A DNA stretch of 64,000 bases from Bacillus shivajii. GTDB taxonomy: Bacteria > Bacillota > Bacilli > Bacillales > Salisediminibacteriaceae. The translations under genes and the position numbers were made by a program. Below, in pieces: positions 56,477 to 64,000 of the stretch. The stretch is from contig NZ_CP084703.1 of assembly GCF_020519665.1 (NCBI RefSeq), positions 2,108,001 to 2,172,000 on the forward strand. The letters run 5' to 3'. Below the pieces are notes generated by a model. It ran no database searches, was not told the DNA's origin, and was given only the letters and a program-made list of their open reading frames with translations. Position 1 is the stretch's first letter. Each line of letters starts with the position of its first letter.

Positions 56477-57514
56477 ATGGAGACATTAACTGAAAGAAAA
56501 TTATATGATATCAATGCCCCGAACGCATCAACAAAAATTATTAACGGCAGAAGTTCGAATGTCCTTAATTGGGATGATGTCCGCTTTTCTTGGGCATATC
56601 CGTTATATAAAAATATGTTGGCTAATTTCTGGACACCATTTGAAATTAATATGTCAGCTGATGCGAAGCAGTTTGCGACATTAACAACAGACGAACAAGA
56701 TTCGTTTAAGAAAATTATTGGACTACTCGCTTTTTTAGATAGCATTCAAACGGATTATTCGATGCATGCTGCCAGGTACTTAACGGATTCAAGCCTCTCT
56801 GCACTAATGACGACATTGTCGTTTCAAGAGGTCGTCCATAACCAAAGTTACTCCTATGTATTATCTAGCTTAGTGAAAAAAAGCGAGCAAGATGAAATTT
56901 TTGAGTATTGGAAACACGATGACGTGTTAAGAGAAAGAAATGAGTTTATCGTAGAGGGCTATGAAGCATTTATCCAAAATCCAACACCAAAAACATTTTT
57001 AGAATCGATCGTATACGATGTGATCTTAGAAGGGCTAAATTTTTACTCTGGCTTTAGTTTTTTCTACCAATTAGCAAGACAACAGAAAATGGTTTCTACG
57101 TCGACTATGATTAATTATATTAATCGTGACGAACAACTACACGTTTATTTATTTGCAAATATTTTCAAAGAACTAAGACGGGAATATCCTGAATTACAAG
57201 GTGATGACGTCGACCGTTTTGTGCAAGAAACATTTAAGAAAGCTGCTCAACTTGAAATGAAGTGGGCAAATTATATCATTGGGGAAAGGTTTCCTGAAAT
57301 ACCGATAAATGAACTAGAGAATTATATTAAATTCATGGCAAATAAACGAGTAAATGAACTAGGGGTGGAAAGACCTTTTGATGGGTATCGATCAAATCCG
57401 TTAAAGTGGATAAAAGTGTATGAAGATATGAACAGCGGAAAGACCGATTTTTTTGAACAAAAGTCAAGACAATATACGAAAGTATCAGAGGATAATGGCT
57501 TTGATGATTTGTAA
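56477..57514 (+). CDS. nrdB: Ribonucleoside-diphosphate reductase, beta subunit (class I)
   Basis: The 345-residue radical-generating subunit keeps all six metal ligands (D88, E118, H121, E185, E219, H222) and the radical tyrosine Y125 (HNQSY), so it is a Tyr-radical type, not the Tyr-less class Ic. ATG 56477 is 6 nt after GGGAGG; ATG 56471 touches that site. It starts 19 bp after nrdA in the same operon. I see no nrdI, so the metal (Fe or Mn) is undecided. Confidence 0.94.
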   Translation: METLTERKLYDINAPNASTKIINGRSSNVLNWDDVRFSWAYPLYKNMLANFWTPFEINMSADAKQFATLTTDEQDSFKKIIGLLAFLDSIQTDYSMHAARYLTDSSLSALMTTLSFQEVVHNQSYSYVLSSLVKKSEQDEIFEYWKHDDVLRERNEFIVEGYEAFIQNPTPKTFLESIVYDVILEGLNFYSGFSFFYQLARQQKMVSTSTMINYINRDEQLHVYLFANIFKELRREYPELQGDDVDRFVQETFKKAAQLEMKWANYIIGERFPEIPINELENYIKFMANKRVNELGVERPFDGYRSNPLKWIKVYEDMNSGKTDFFEQKSRQYTKVSEDNGFDDL

Positions 57515-57567
57515 AGATAACATCGATGGCATGAACTAGGATGATCGTCACAATTTGTAGATTTATC

Positions 57568-57593
57568 GTTTAATATCCTTTTCATCAAGGTAT
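57568..57593 (+). promoter_or_regulatory. Candidate sigma-B promoter
   Basis: GTTTAA, 14-bp spacer, AGGTAT. The sigma-B consensus is GTTTAA-N12-15-GGGTAT. It lies 46 bp before a gene whose B. subtilis relatives belong to the general stress regulon. Confidence 0.6.
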
Positions 57594-57638
57594 ATGACAA
57601 ATACATCACCTTAAAAATTTGTGAAGGAGGATTGCAAC

Positions 57639-57983
57639 ATGCAACCATTTTACAAAGAATTTTATAATGATGAAGAGGTAGTTCAAACCGTTGATACACT
57701 AAAAACAAAAGGTGTAGAAGAAAATAACATTCATGTGGTGTCACATGATGATGAGCGCACCAATCGTGTCGCGCAAAATGCCAATGCAAATACGATTGGA
57801 ATGGACGAGCAAAGCTTTGGAACAGCGACGAAAAATGTTTTCCGTAAAAAAGGTGATGAATTAAGAGCGAAGTTTGATGAAATTGGCTTTACAGAAGATA
57901 AGGCACAAGAACTTGAAGAGAAGTTGGACGAAGGAAAAGTGATTGTCGTTGTAAAAGATGCACCACATGGGTTAGCGATTTAA
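57639..57983 (+). CDS. General stress protein 17M-like (YflT domain)
   Basis: The 114-residue soluble protein carries the YflT/GSP17M domain (a short VDTLKTKGVEENNIHVVSHD beta-alpha unit and a C-terminal KVIVVVKD strand). The function is unknown; the relatives I know are general-stress induced. AAGGAGG is 8 nt before ATG 57639. A strong terminator follows. Confidence 0.85.
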   Translation: MQPFYKEFYNDEEVVQTVDTLKTKGVEENNIHVVSHDDERTNRVAQNANANTIGMDEQSFGTATKNVFRKKGDELRAKFDEIGFTEDKAQELEEKLDEGKVIVVVKDAPHGLAI

Positions 57984-58000
57984 TGAATGAAGGTCATGGA

Positions 58001-58028
58001 GGAAGCAGATCAATTCTGCTTCCTTTTT
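58001..58028 (+). terminator. Intrinsic terminator
   Basis: GGAAGCAGA-tcaat-TCTGCTTCC followed by TTTTT. Confidence 0.93.
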
Positions 58029-58149
58029 ACATTTGGGACACGTAATTCTTCACATTGAGTGAAAAATATCGTTTTTGATTTTCGTTACATGAATAACGTT
58101 AAGTCAATAAATACTATAACTATGAACAATCATCGAGGAGTGAGAAGCA

Positions 58150-58569
58150 ATGAATAATAAAGTATTTTCAACAAAGGTAATCGCCAAAGGTGGTCGTGAA
58201 GGTTCGGTCAAGTCTGATAATGGAGTGATTGATTTAGAACTAGCTATGCCAAAGGGAGATGACATTCCTGAAGATAAGACGAATCCCGAGCAATTGTTTG
58301 CAGGAGGATACGCGGCTTGTTTTGATGGTGCCTTGAACTTAAAGGCATCTGAAGCCAAAAAGGAGATTGAATCTTCGGTTGAAGCAGAAGTTGGCCTTTT
58401 AAACGATAATGATGACTGCGGGTTTAAACTTGGCGTTATTTTAAATGTGCACATAAGCGGTGTGAGTCAAGATGTAGCCGAACACCTTGTGAAAGAAGCT
58501 CACGAATTTTGTCCTTATTCAAAAGCGACAAGAGGCAATATCGATGTTGAGTTAAATGTGCATACGTAA
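58150..58569 (+). CDS. Organic hydroperoxide resistance protein (Ohr/OsmC)
   Basis: The 139-residue protein has both catalytic cysteines in context (YAACFDGAL and FCPYSKATRGN) and the Ohr-type N-terminus VFSTKVIAKGGREG. It is a thiol peroxidase reducing organic hydroperoxides. GAGGAGTGAG precedes ATG 58150. I do not see a clear OhrR operator. It opens a group of oxidative and general stress genes running to 63.5 kb. Confidence 0.93.
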   Translation: MNNKVFSTKVIAKGGREGSVKSDNGVIDLELAMPKGDDIPEDKTNPEQLFAGGYAACFDGALNLKASEAKKEIESSVEAEVGLLNDNDDCGFKLGVILNVHISGVSQDVAEHLVKEAHEFCPYSKATRGNIDVELNVHT

Positions 58570-58612
58570 AGACGGTATTTTCGGAAAAAATAATTGAGGT
58601 TAGAGAAATTTA

Positions 58613-58735
58613 TGTCGTGCCTAGAGGTGCAAAGGAGACACCGTGAATACAAGCGAAATGAAGGTTGAATGGATGTCGCACTTGTACCTCGGCGTGCAAA
58701 CATCCACCTGCAGTGACACAAATCAACAACTAATA
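58613..58735. repeat. Dispersed relative of the 67-bp repeat
   Basis: GTGCCTAGAGGTGCAAAG, ACACCGTGAATACAAGC and GTGCAAACATCCACCTGC match the end of the 12.6-13.1 kb array, including its right flank (CAACAACTAA). One unit only. Confidence 0.8.
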
Positions 58736-58834
58736 AAAAGTAACCTAGTAAGGTCACAAATCTTAAATGTATATACTTATAAAAACTTAAACGATATCGT
58801 GAACAGCAGAACCAATTCTATTACCTTTATGAAA

Positions 58835-59458
58835 TTACACGAGAGGAATCGTCAATCTAGAGATGATGCCGTCTTCTGGAGCTAACGTTTCTAATTGATA
58901 TAAAGAGATTGGGAACATCGGAAATCCTACGTAATATGGTGTATATTCGTATAAAGAAAAGAAAATAACAATCGATTTATCTGCTAAGTAAAACGTTTGA
59001 TCTGGATTAATACGATCAAACTCCTCAATTAATGGTATATCTCTTTCTTTAATTTGTCTTTTTATCAGTTTAGATATGACTTCCGTATAATTAGTATCAT
59101 CTTTAAATAACGCAGATAGTTTCACGTTTTCACCCGTTTTTAAATTAAATGTTAAGGGTGTTGCAAATGTCATACCGTGTGCCATTGGGCGTGAGTACGC
59201 ATAATTGCTAAGAATTAAACTTAAAATACCTCGTTCATTTGTTTTAATTTCATAGCGACCAATCATCTCTAGTTGTGTCCCTATTTGATAAGGTTGTTGA
59301 GTATGGTATAAATTGACGACTTCTTGATAAATCTTACGGTTTATTTTTTCTTGGATCATTGGGTAATGTGAATACTTTTTTTGCGGATATAAAATATCAA
59401 TTCCTTGAGATGAATATTTTCTCGTTTCAATTTGCACAGGTAATTGAAAGGTTGTCAT
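58835..59458 (-). CDS. DUF3298/DUF4163-type protein
   Basis: The 207-residue protein has an N-terminal DUF4163-like part (YPQKKYSHYPMIQEKINRKI) and a C-terminal DUF3298 part (LTFNLKTGENVKLSALFKDD, then YYVGFPMFPISL). This pair occurs in RsiV-like anti-sigma factors and PdaC-type enzymes, but there is no membrane segment or signal peptide here, so it should be cytoplasmic. Function unknown. The start is ATG 59458. Confidence 0.78.
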   Translation of the reverse strand: MTTFQLPVQIETRKYSSQGIDILYPQKKYSHYPMIQEKINRKIYQEVVNLYHTQQPYQIGTQLEMIGRYEIKTNERGILSLILSNYAYSRPMAHGMTFATPLTFNLKTGENVKLSALFKDDTNYTEVISKLIKRQIKERDIPLIEEFDRINPDQTFYLADKSIVIFFSLYEYTPYYVGFPMFPISLYQLETLAPEDGIISRLTIPLV

Positions 59459-59670
59459 CTAATACAGCTCCTTTTTCGTTTAAAGTAGTTTATTCACCTA
59501 ATTCTTGGACGGTGAATCAATACTAGTGACTTTTTGCTTATAACTGACAAATCATGTTTTATGATCAAGGGTGCGAGGAATTAAGGTTAAAAACAACTTC
59601 AAACGTGATGAATCGTACATTGAACCTTCCTAGAACAGTCATACTAAAAAATGCAAAGGAGATGAATCAA

Positions 59671-60093
59671 TTGAACGAACATGATGTGAAAGAGAAGATT
59701 TTAAATGTATTGGATAACCATCAAGTAGGTACACTTGCAACAGTTAGAAATGACCGACCACACTCTAGATACATGACGTTTTATCATGATGGGTTAATGT
59801 TGTATACGCCAACTGGAAAAGATACACACAAAGTCGAAGATATTGAAGAAAACCCTTACGTACATCTACTGTTAGGTTACGAAGGCGAGGGTTATGGTGA
59901 TCGGTTTTTAGAAGTTGAAGGCAAGGCTGAAATTCGCGATGATGAAAAAACTAAAGAAAAGCTGTGGCATAAACGAATGGAAAATTGGTTTAACGGTCCA
60001 GATGATCCGAATTATATTGTCCTTCAAATTACCCCCTCCTTCATACGATTAATGAATGAGGACGAAAACTCTCCATACGTTTTAGAGCTGTAA
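59671..60093 (+). CDS. Pyridoxamine-5'-phosphate-oxidase-like FMN-binding protein (GSP26 type)
   Basis: About 140 residues of the split-barrel flavin-binding fold (HQVGTLATVRNDRPHSRYMT, then FLEVEGKAEIRDD). Relatives include the general stress protein 26/YdaG group; no substrate is known. AAGGAG directly abuts ATG 59662, so the start is more likely TTG 59671 (9 nt). The open frame upstream to 59554 shows no ribosome site. Confidence 0.83.
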   Translation: MNEHDVKEKILNVLDNHQVGTLATVRNDRPHSRYMTFYHDGLMLYTPTGKDTHKVEDIEENPYVHLLLGYEGEGYGDRFLEVEGKAEIRDDEKTKEKLWHKRMENWFNGPDDPNYIVLQITPSFIRLMNEDENSPYVLEL

Positions 60094-60100
60094 AAGATCG

Positions 60101-60126
60101 AGGCAATCCACTTTGGGTTGCCTTTT
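60101..60126 (+). terminator. Intrinsic terminator
   Basis: AGGCAATCC pairs with GGGTTGCCT (one G-T), followed by TTT. Confidence 0.7.
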
Positions 60127-60242
60127 AAAGTACAATTGAAAAGCAAACTAGATGGATCGGAATATCATCGTATTATTAGAACTTTTTAATGAAGTTTGAT
60201 ATAAATAAATAACAGAATAAGCATCTAGAAGGAGGTCATTAT

Positions 60243-60662
60243 ATGAAGGAGATTCCTATAACTTTAGTGCGAGCGAATCAAATTATGATGGTAATTCTCA
60301 CTTTAGCATCCATTGTTACTCAAAACATATGGATACTCATATTAACCGCTATTTTCATATACTCCTCTTTAATTTTTGGTCCTAAGGCAAACGTCGCTTT
60401 TATCATTGCCAAGTCCATCACAAAGAAAGATTTATCTACAGACCATACCGAATCAGCTGTCCTTACGAGGTTTAACCAAACAATTGCTGCAAGCATAATC
60501 ACAGTAGCAATAATTATTTATTTGTTAACAGGTCATTGGGTGACTTGGCTATTAGTAGCGATGGTAACAGTTGCTGCATCAGTCGCACTGATGGGATTTT
60601 GTGTCGGATGTTTTTTATATTACCAATTTAAGAAACAAACTTATAAATTAAAGTCGAAGTAG
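60243..60662 (+). CDS. DUF4395 membrane protein
   Basis: The 139-residue protein has four spans and the DUF4395 pattern: IPITLVRANQ at the start, a FGPKAN loop, then a C-terminal LMGFCVGCFLYYQFK with a CxxxC pair at the membrane face. Members often neighbour thioredoxin-like or sulfur-transfer genes; the role is unknown. GAAGGAGG precedes ATG 60243. Confidence 0.85.
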   Translation: MKEIPITLVRANQIMMVILTLASIVTQNIWILILTAIFIYSSLIFGPKANVAFIIAKSITKKDLSTDHTESAVLTRFNQTIAASIITVAIIIYLLTGHWVTWLLVAMVTVAASVALMGFCVGCFLYYQFKKQTYKLKSK

Positions 60663-60686
60663 CTTTTTAGAAAGTAGGTAGTGAAG

Positions 60687-61583
60687 ATGGGATTTCAACA
60701 ATTTGAAACGCGCTTGAAGGAAAGTCCAGTAAAAACTTGCATTGTCGAACATGAAAATGAACGACTATATGAATATTCACAAAGCGACTCAATGAGAAAG
60801 CAAGTTCAAAGAGTGAATTCAATTACGAAAAGTGTTTTATCAATTTTATATGGCATTGCATTGAAAAGAGGGGATATCAATTCATTACAAACATCAATCG
60901 TGTCATATTTCCCAGAAGTCTCAAAAATCGATCCGAAAAAAGAGAAGATTACTCTTCATGATTTATTAACAATGCGCTCTGGAATCGATTGGCCAGGAAA
61001 CGAAGGGATGAGAAGTAGTAATAATTGGATCGAGTATATTTTACATCGTCCGATGAGACAATCACCTGGTGAAGTAATGAAATACGCCTGTGGAAACTCA
61101 CATTTACTAAGTGCAATCTTACAAAAACAAACAGGAATGAAAACATCAATTTACGCAGAAGAACATTTATTTTCTCCTTTAAATATTACAGAATATGAAT
61201 GGGACGAAGATCCACAAGGGGTTATTACAGGTGGTTTTGGATTATATTTGAAAACAGAAGACTTACTCAAAATTGGCCAACTATATTTAAATAAAGGAAC
61301 TTGGAATGGATTAGAAATTGTGTCTAAAGATTGGGTGGATGAATCCACTAAACCTTATACAGATACTAATGTTGGGAATCAACAATATTGTTATCATTGG
61401 TGGTACAGTCCATCAGGATCAAATGATCAACCAGCATTTTATTATGCAGCTGGAAACGGTGGTCAGTATATATTCATTGTTCCAGAAAAGCAATTAGTCA
61501 CTGTATTTACGAGTGATTTTGAAAGAAAAGAAAGCATTAAACCTTTTCAATGGTTTGTCCGATTTGTTTTAAATAAGGTGTAA
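60687..61583 (+). CDS. Serine hydrolase of the beta-lactamase/class C family
   Basis: The 298-residue protein has the nucleophile motif SxxK (SITKSVLS, about residues 45-52), the second motif as YACGNS, and a C-terminal GNGGQYIF in place of the KTG strand. There is no signal peptide, so it should be cytoplasmic. Members include esterases and D-amino-acid peptidases; the substrate is not predictable. The ribosome site before ATG 60687 is weak (AGGTAGTGA). Confidence 0.82.
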   Translation: MGFQQFETRLKESPVKTCIVEHENERLYEYSQSDSMRKQVQRVNSITKSVLSILYGIALKRGDINSLQTSIVSYFPEVSKIDPKKEKITLHDLLTMRSGIDWPGNEGMRSSNNWIEYILHRPMRQSPGEVMKYACGNSHLLSAILQKQTGMKTSIYAEEHLFSPLNITEYEWDEDPQGVITGGFGLYLKTEDLLKIGQLYLNKGTWNGLEIVSKDWVDESTKPYTDTNVGNQQYCYHWWYSPSGSNDQPAFYYAAGNGGQYIFIVPEKQLVTVFTSDFERKESIKPFQWFVRFVLNKV

Positions 61584-61592
61584 AAAGAAATG

Positions 61593-61618
61593 AGGGCTGT
61601 CAAAAGATCGACAGCCCT
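61593..61618. terminator. Hairpin between convergent genes
   Basis: AGGGCTGTC pairs perfectly with GACAGCCCT. It overlaps the stop of the minus-strand peroxiredoxin gene by 2 bp. T-runs are short. Confidence 0.65.
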
Positions 61619-62234
61619 ATATTCTTCCGATTTTGTTGGGATCCCTTGAAATACCTGGCATACCAGGGGTCCAATTTGCAGGGACACCGAGACCAGTTTC
61701 CCTTTCAAAATTCGCCCCTTCTATGACTCGTAATATTTCATATGCATTGCGGCCCACTTCAGCTGGATAAATCATTTTAGAAACAATTGTCCCTTCTGGA
61801 TTCACAATAATGGTTGCTCGAAAAGTGGCACCTGTTTTCTCATCTAATACACGGTAAGCACGACTAATAAGTTGGTTGCGATCACTGACTAAAGGGTATT
61901 GAACTGTTCTAGCAGAGGGAGATGTTTCTTTAAAAACTTTGTGAGCATACACACTGTCAGTACTAATCCCAAATACTTCAGTGTTTCGCTCTCTTAATTG
62001 TGGGTAAATAGCAGCAACTGCTGCTAGTTCTGTCGGTCAAACGAACGTAAAGTCACTTGCATAAAAAAATAAAACGACCCATTTCCCACGTTGTTCTGAT
62101 AAATCAACAGATGAAATATCGTTGTTTATTAATGCAGGTGCTGAAAAAAGTGGGGCGGGATCATCCCTTGTTGCTCGAAAAGGCTGATGGAATAATTCTG
62201 GGTTAGTCACATGTAGTTCTTTCTTATTGTACAT
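61617..62234 (-). CDS. Peroxiredoxin (AhpC/TSA), probable selenoprotein with in-frame TGA
   Basis: One continuous 206-codon frame is interrupted only by TGA at 62039-62037 (codon 66). The context is SDFTFV-TGA-PTEL; in this family the residue between V and P is the peroxidatic Cys. After the TGA the peroxiredoxin continues without a shift (LRERNTEVFGISTDS, FRATIIVNPEGTIVS, VPANWTPG). There is no Cys elsewhere, so without Sec it would have no redox residue. It would be a one-Sec enzyme. A SECIS-like hairpin follows the TGA. ATG 62234 follows AAGGTGATG. The alternative is a pseudogene or a sequencing error. Standard calling splits it into 62037-62234 and 61617-61952. Confidence 0.8.
62009..62036 (-). 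promoter_or_regulatory. Candidate bacterial SECIS element
   Basis: On the minus-strand RNA, 10 nt after the UGA, UAGCAGC-AGUU-GCUGCUA forms a perfect 7-bp stem with a 4-nt loop. The loop begins 17 nt after the UGA and has G as its second base. Bacterial SECIS models ask for an apical loop about 16-37 nt after UGA with a G in its first two positions, which this meets. The same bases encode ELAAVAA, so chance symmetry from Ala codons is possible. Confidence 0.65.
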
Positions 62235-62419
62235 ATAGGCATCACCTTATTTGTAAGATCAAGATAGTATATGCACAAACGACTAAATGTGAAAATAAAG
62301 TAAATGAATTTTAAATGGTATAAAAACGATCTTCGTCTTTGTCATATTATATAAAGCATTTTTTATTAATCACTTGTAACCCGAGTAAGTGAAAATCGGT
62401 GACTGTAACGTTTTCCCGG

Positions 62420-62452
62420 TGCCAGGCACCAAAGTGCCAGATACCTTTTTCT
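62420..62452. repeat. Variant of the GGTGCC...GGCACC palindrome
   Basis: GGTGCCAGGCACC followed by AAAGTGCCAG and ACCTTTTT can fold into alternative hairpins. It shares the GTGCCAGGCAC core with the 42-bp palindrome family. It lies in the divergent gap between the peroxiredoxin and dioxygenase genes, where I see no other feature. Confidence 0.55.
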
Positions 62453-62508
62453 TATCAAAAACAACAATCATTTAGAAATCAGCTCATTATCAAAAGGAGA
62501 GTATTCAT

Positions 62509-63480
62509 ATGACATTGAAGCCGTTAAAAGGTATTCATCACGTTTCTGCGATCACTGGAGATGCGGTGAAAAATTACGAATTCTATACAGAAACACTAGG
62601 AATGAGACTCGTGAAGAAAACGGTCAATCAAGATGATACATCGATGTACCACTTGTTTTATGCAGATGAAAGAGGAAACCCTGGAACAGATTTTACGTTT
62701 TTTGAAATTCCTCAAGCTGGTCGAACGTATCAGGGGACAAACTGTATTTCGAATACGTCATTACGAGTCAAAAATGACCAAACATTAACCTATTGGAAAG
62801 ACCGATTCGAAAAATCAGGCGTAAATCATAAAGAGATTACTACGGAAAACGGAAGAGCAATCCTTCGTTTTGAAGATTTTGAAGGTCAACGAATGACACT
62901 CGTTTCTGACGAACAAACCCGGGGAGTAGCAGCTGGCCAACCGTGGGCGAAAAGTCCAGTACCAGGCGAAAATGGTATTACCGGCCTTGGACCAGTTACA
63001 TTAACTGTGTCTCGTCCAGAGCGGACGGCTAAAGTTTTAACAGAAATTTTAACATTTAAAGAAGTAGCTTCCTTTGTAAATGAGGAAGGGAATGATGTTC
63101 TCGTTTTTGAAACTGGAGAAGGTGGAACTGGAGCGGAAGTCCATGTTGAAACGTTGAAAGATGCGCAAAGAGAAAGGCCCGGTAGAGGGAGTGTACATCA
63201 CGTTGCGTTTCGCGTTGAGTCAGAAGAAGAATTAAAAAAATGGGTTCAATATTTTGATGAGAGCGGCATTCAAAGCTCAGGGTTTGTAGAGCGTTACTAC
63301 TTTAAATCATTATACTTTAGAGAATCAAACGGAATCCTGTTTGAACTTGCAACAGATGGACCTGGTTTTGCTGTCGATGAGCCAATCGATAAACTTGGCG
63401 AGAGTTTAGCATTACCACCATATTTAGAAGATCAGAGAGAAACAATTGAGGCGAAATTAACCCCTTTAAAAACGAAATAA
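62509..63480 (+). CDS. Ring-cleaving dioxygenase-like VOC protein (MhqA/MhqE/MhqO type)
   Basis: The 323-residue protein has two VOC domains (residues 5-150 and 155-315) with the metal-binding pattern: GIHHVSAITG, then SVHHVAFRV and a C-terminal Glu in GILFELATD. MhqO-type proteins are linked to quinone and hydroquinone stress in Bacillus under MhqR. I see no clear MhqR operator. AAAGGAGAG precedes ATG 62509. It is divergent from the peroxiredoxin gene. Confidence 0.9.
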   Translation: MTLKPLKGIHHVSAITGDAVKNYEFYTETLGMRLVKKTVNQDDTSMYHLFYADERGNPGTDFTFFEIPQAGRTYQGTNCISNTSLRVKNDQTLTYWKDRFEKSGVNHKEITTENGRAILRFEDFEGQRMTLVSDEQTRGVAAGQPWAKSPVPGENGITGLGPVTLTVSRPERTAKVLTEILTFKEVASFVNEEGNDVLVFETGEGGTGAEVHVETLKDAQRERPGRGSVHHVAFRVESEEELKKWVQYFDESGIQSSGFVERYYFKSLYFRESNGILFELATDGPGFAVDEPIDKLGESLALPPYLEDQRETIEAKLTPLKTK

Positions 63481-63483
63481 ATC

Positions 63484-63525
63484 AAAAAGGCCACCGTAGT
63501 CGTTATAAACGTTCGGTGGCTTTTA
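63484..63525. terminator. Bidirectional terminator
   Basis: AAAAAGGCCACCG ... CGGTGGCTTTT, with an inner CGTT/AACG pair, between convergent genes. Confidence 0.85.
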
Positions 63526-63545
63526 CGATGAATTTTTACGATTGT

Positions 63546-64000
63546 TTATTCATTAAAATACACCTTTATTTGAGTTAAGTCTTGAATACTACCGTCCTTC
63601 GCACTTCGAGTATAGACTTGTAAATAACCTTCATCTGTTGCAGGTTGCTCCTCTAAAGTAAGTGTCGTTTCAAATGGAGCATAAACTGGAGCAGCGTATT
63701 GTGCAGTCGTAAATTGTTCGCCTGTTAAACTATTCCCTTGTGCATCAATAACTTGCATTAGGACATTTGCTTCAAAAGCTCTAGCATAACCCGAGATGAA
63801 AACGTCGCTTTCAATGATATCTCCGGGTGAAGGAGCAAACACGGCTATATTTTGTGATGTTGGAAGCGGAATAATTAGTTTCAGTCCTTCATAAAGAACA
63901 TCAGGTGAAATGCTAGGCCTATTTTGATTAGCTGTTAAAATTCCATCGATTGGAACACCTGTTCTCTCAGAAATAGATGCGATCGAATCCCCAGTCTGAA
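63546..64000 (-). CDS. LysM plus Gmad2 spore/envelope protein, 5' end outside the window
   Basis: The frame runs open off the right edge. The visible 151 codons start within a LysM domain (GDSIASISERTGVPIDGILT, then LYEGLKLIIPLP), which binds peptidoglycan. This is followed by an immunoglobulin-like Gmad2 domain (about 100 residues, VFAPSPGDIIESDVFISGYA to IKVYFNE), found in sporulation and germination proteins. The GTG at 63842 lies inside the protein and is not the start. It is probably extracellular or in the spore envelope. Confidence 0.85.
   Translation of the reverse strand, partial: QTGDSIASISERTGVPIDGILTANQNRPSISPDVLYEGLKLIIPLPTSQNIAVFAPSPGDIIESDVFISGYARAFEANVLMQVIDAQGNSLTGEQFTTAQYAAPVYAPFETTLTLEEQPATDEGYLQVYTRSAKDGSIQDLTQIKVYFNE

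Noticed and set aside
59554-59670. N-terminal extension of the GSP26-like protein
   Set aside because: Open by chance, no ribosome site, and not part of the split-barrel fold.
62235-62508. MhqR operator between the peroxiredoxin and dioxygenase genes
   Set aside because: I found no inverted repeat resembling the known MhqR site in this gap.

Overview
The window is chromosomal DNA from a low-GC, endospore-forming Bacillota, most likely a Bacillaceae. Spore-linked genes support this: a SpoVS-like protein, a gamma-SASP-like peptide, a DUF3231 protein, and a LysM/Gmad2 protein at the right edge. So do Bacillus-type AddAB, SbcCD, YkpA-type ABC-F and YkqA-type proteins, strong GGAGG ribosome sites and frequent GTG/TTG starts. 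All calls come from reading the sequence; no search was run.

Layout. 0-13 kb: small membrane and secreted proteins, oligoendopeptidase F, a Nudix hydrolase, a DUF3231 protein, a TPR protein, a D-cysteine desulfhydrase-like enzyme, a VOC fusion and a dead HAD gene. A perfect 42-bp palindrome sits at the 3' end of three genes here. 13-19 kb: a P-type cation ATPase, a TVP38-type membrane protein and RarD, separated by two short-period tandem arrays. 19.5-31.3 kb: an addB-addA-sbcD-sbcC operon for double-strand-break processing. 31.4-43 kb: EamA and MFS exporters, a truncated TetR gene with its operators, a lipoprotein with a stop at codon 3, DinB, a spoVS-like gene starting at ATA, ABC-F, a second PepF, and a MITE-like family whose copies differ by an internal array. 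43-53.7 kb: MTA/SAH nucleosidase, a symporter-like protein, a NitT/TauT-type ABC importer, a TetR/CDF pair sharing identical operators, YkqA, and a CobW/ZagA metallochaperone with Zur boxes. 53.7-57.5 kb: class I ribonucleotide reductase behind paired NrdR-like boxes and a cobalamin riboswitch. 57.6-63.5 kb: a run of stress genes (GSP17M, Ohr/OsmC, GSP26-like flavin-binding protein, DUF4395, peroxiredoxin, Mhq-type dioxygenase).

The most striking item is the peroxiredoxin at 61617-62234 (minus). Its frame is interrupted only by a TGA exactly at the peroxidatic cysteine (TFV-TGA-PTE). The frame continues to a normal C-terminus, the protein has no other cysteine, and a 7-bp hairpin with a 4-nt loop follows the TGA at a distance that fits a bacterial SECIS. 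This looks like a selenocysteine peroxiredoxin that automatic calling splits into two fragments.

Metal and cofactor control recurs: zinc (Zur), cobalamin (riboswitch), probable selenium use, and a TetR-controlled cation exporter. Repeats are abundant: three arrays with 20-21-bp periods but unrelated sequence, a 67-bp tandem repeat with a dispersed relative, a 110-bp tandem inside the MITE-like element, and the 42-bp palindrome.
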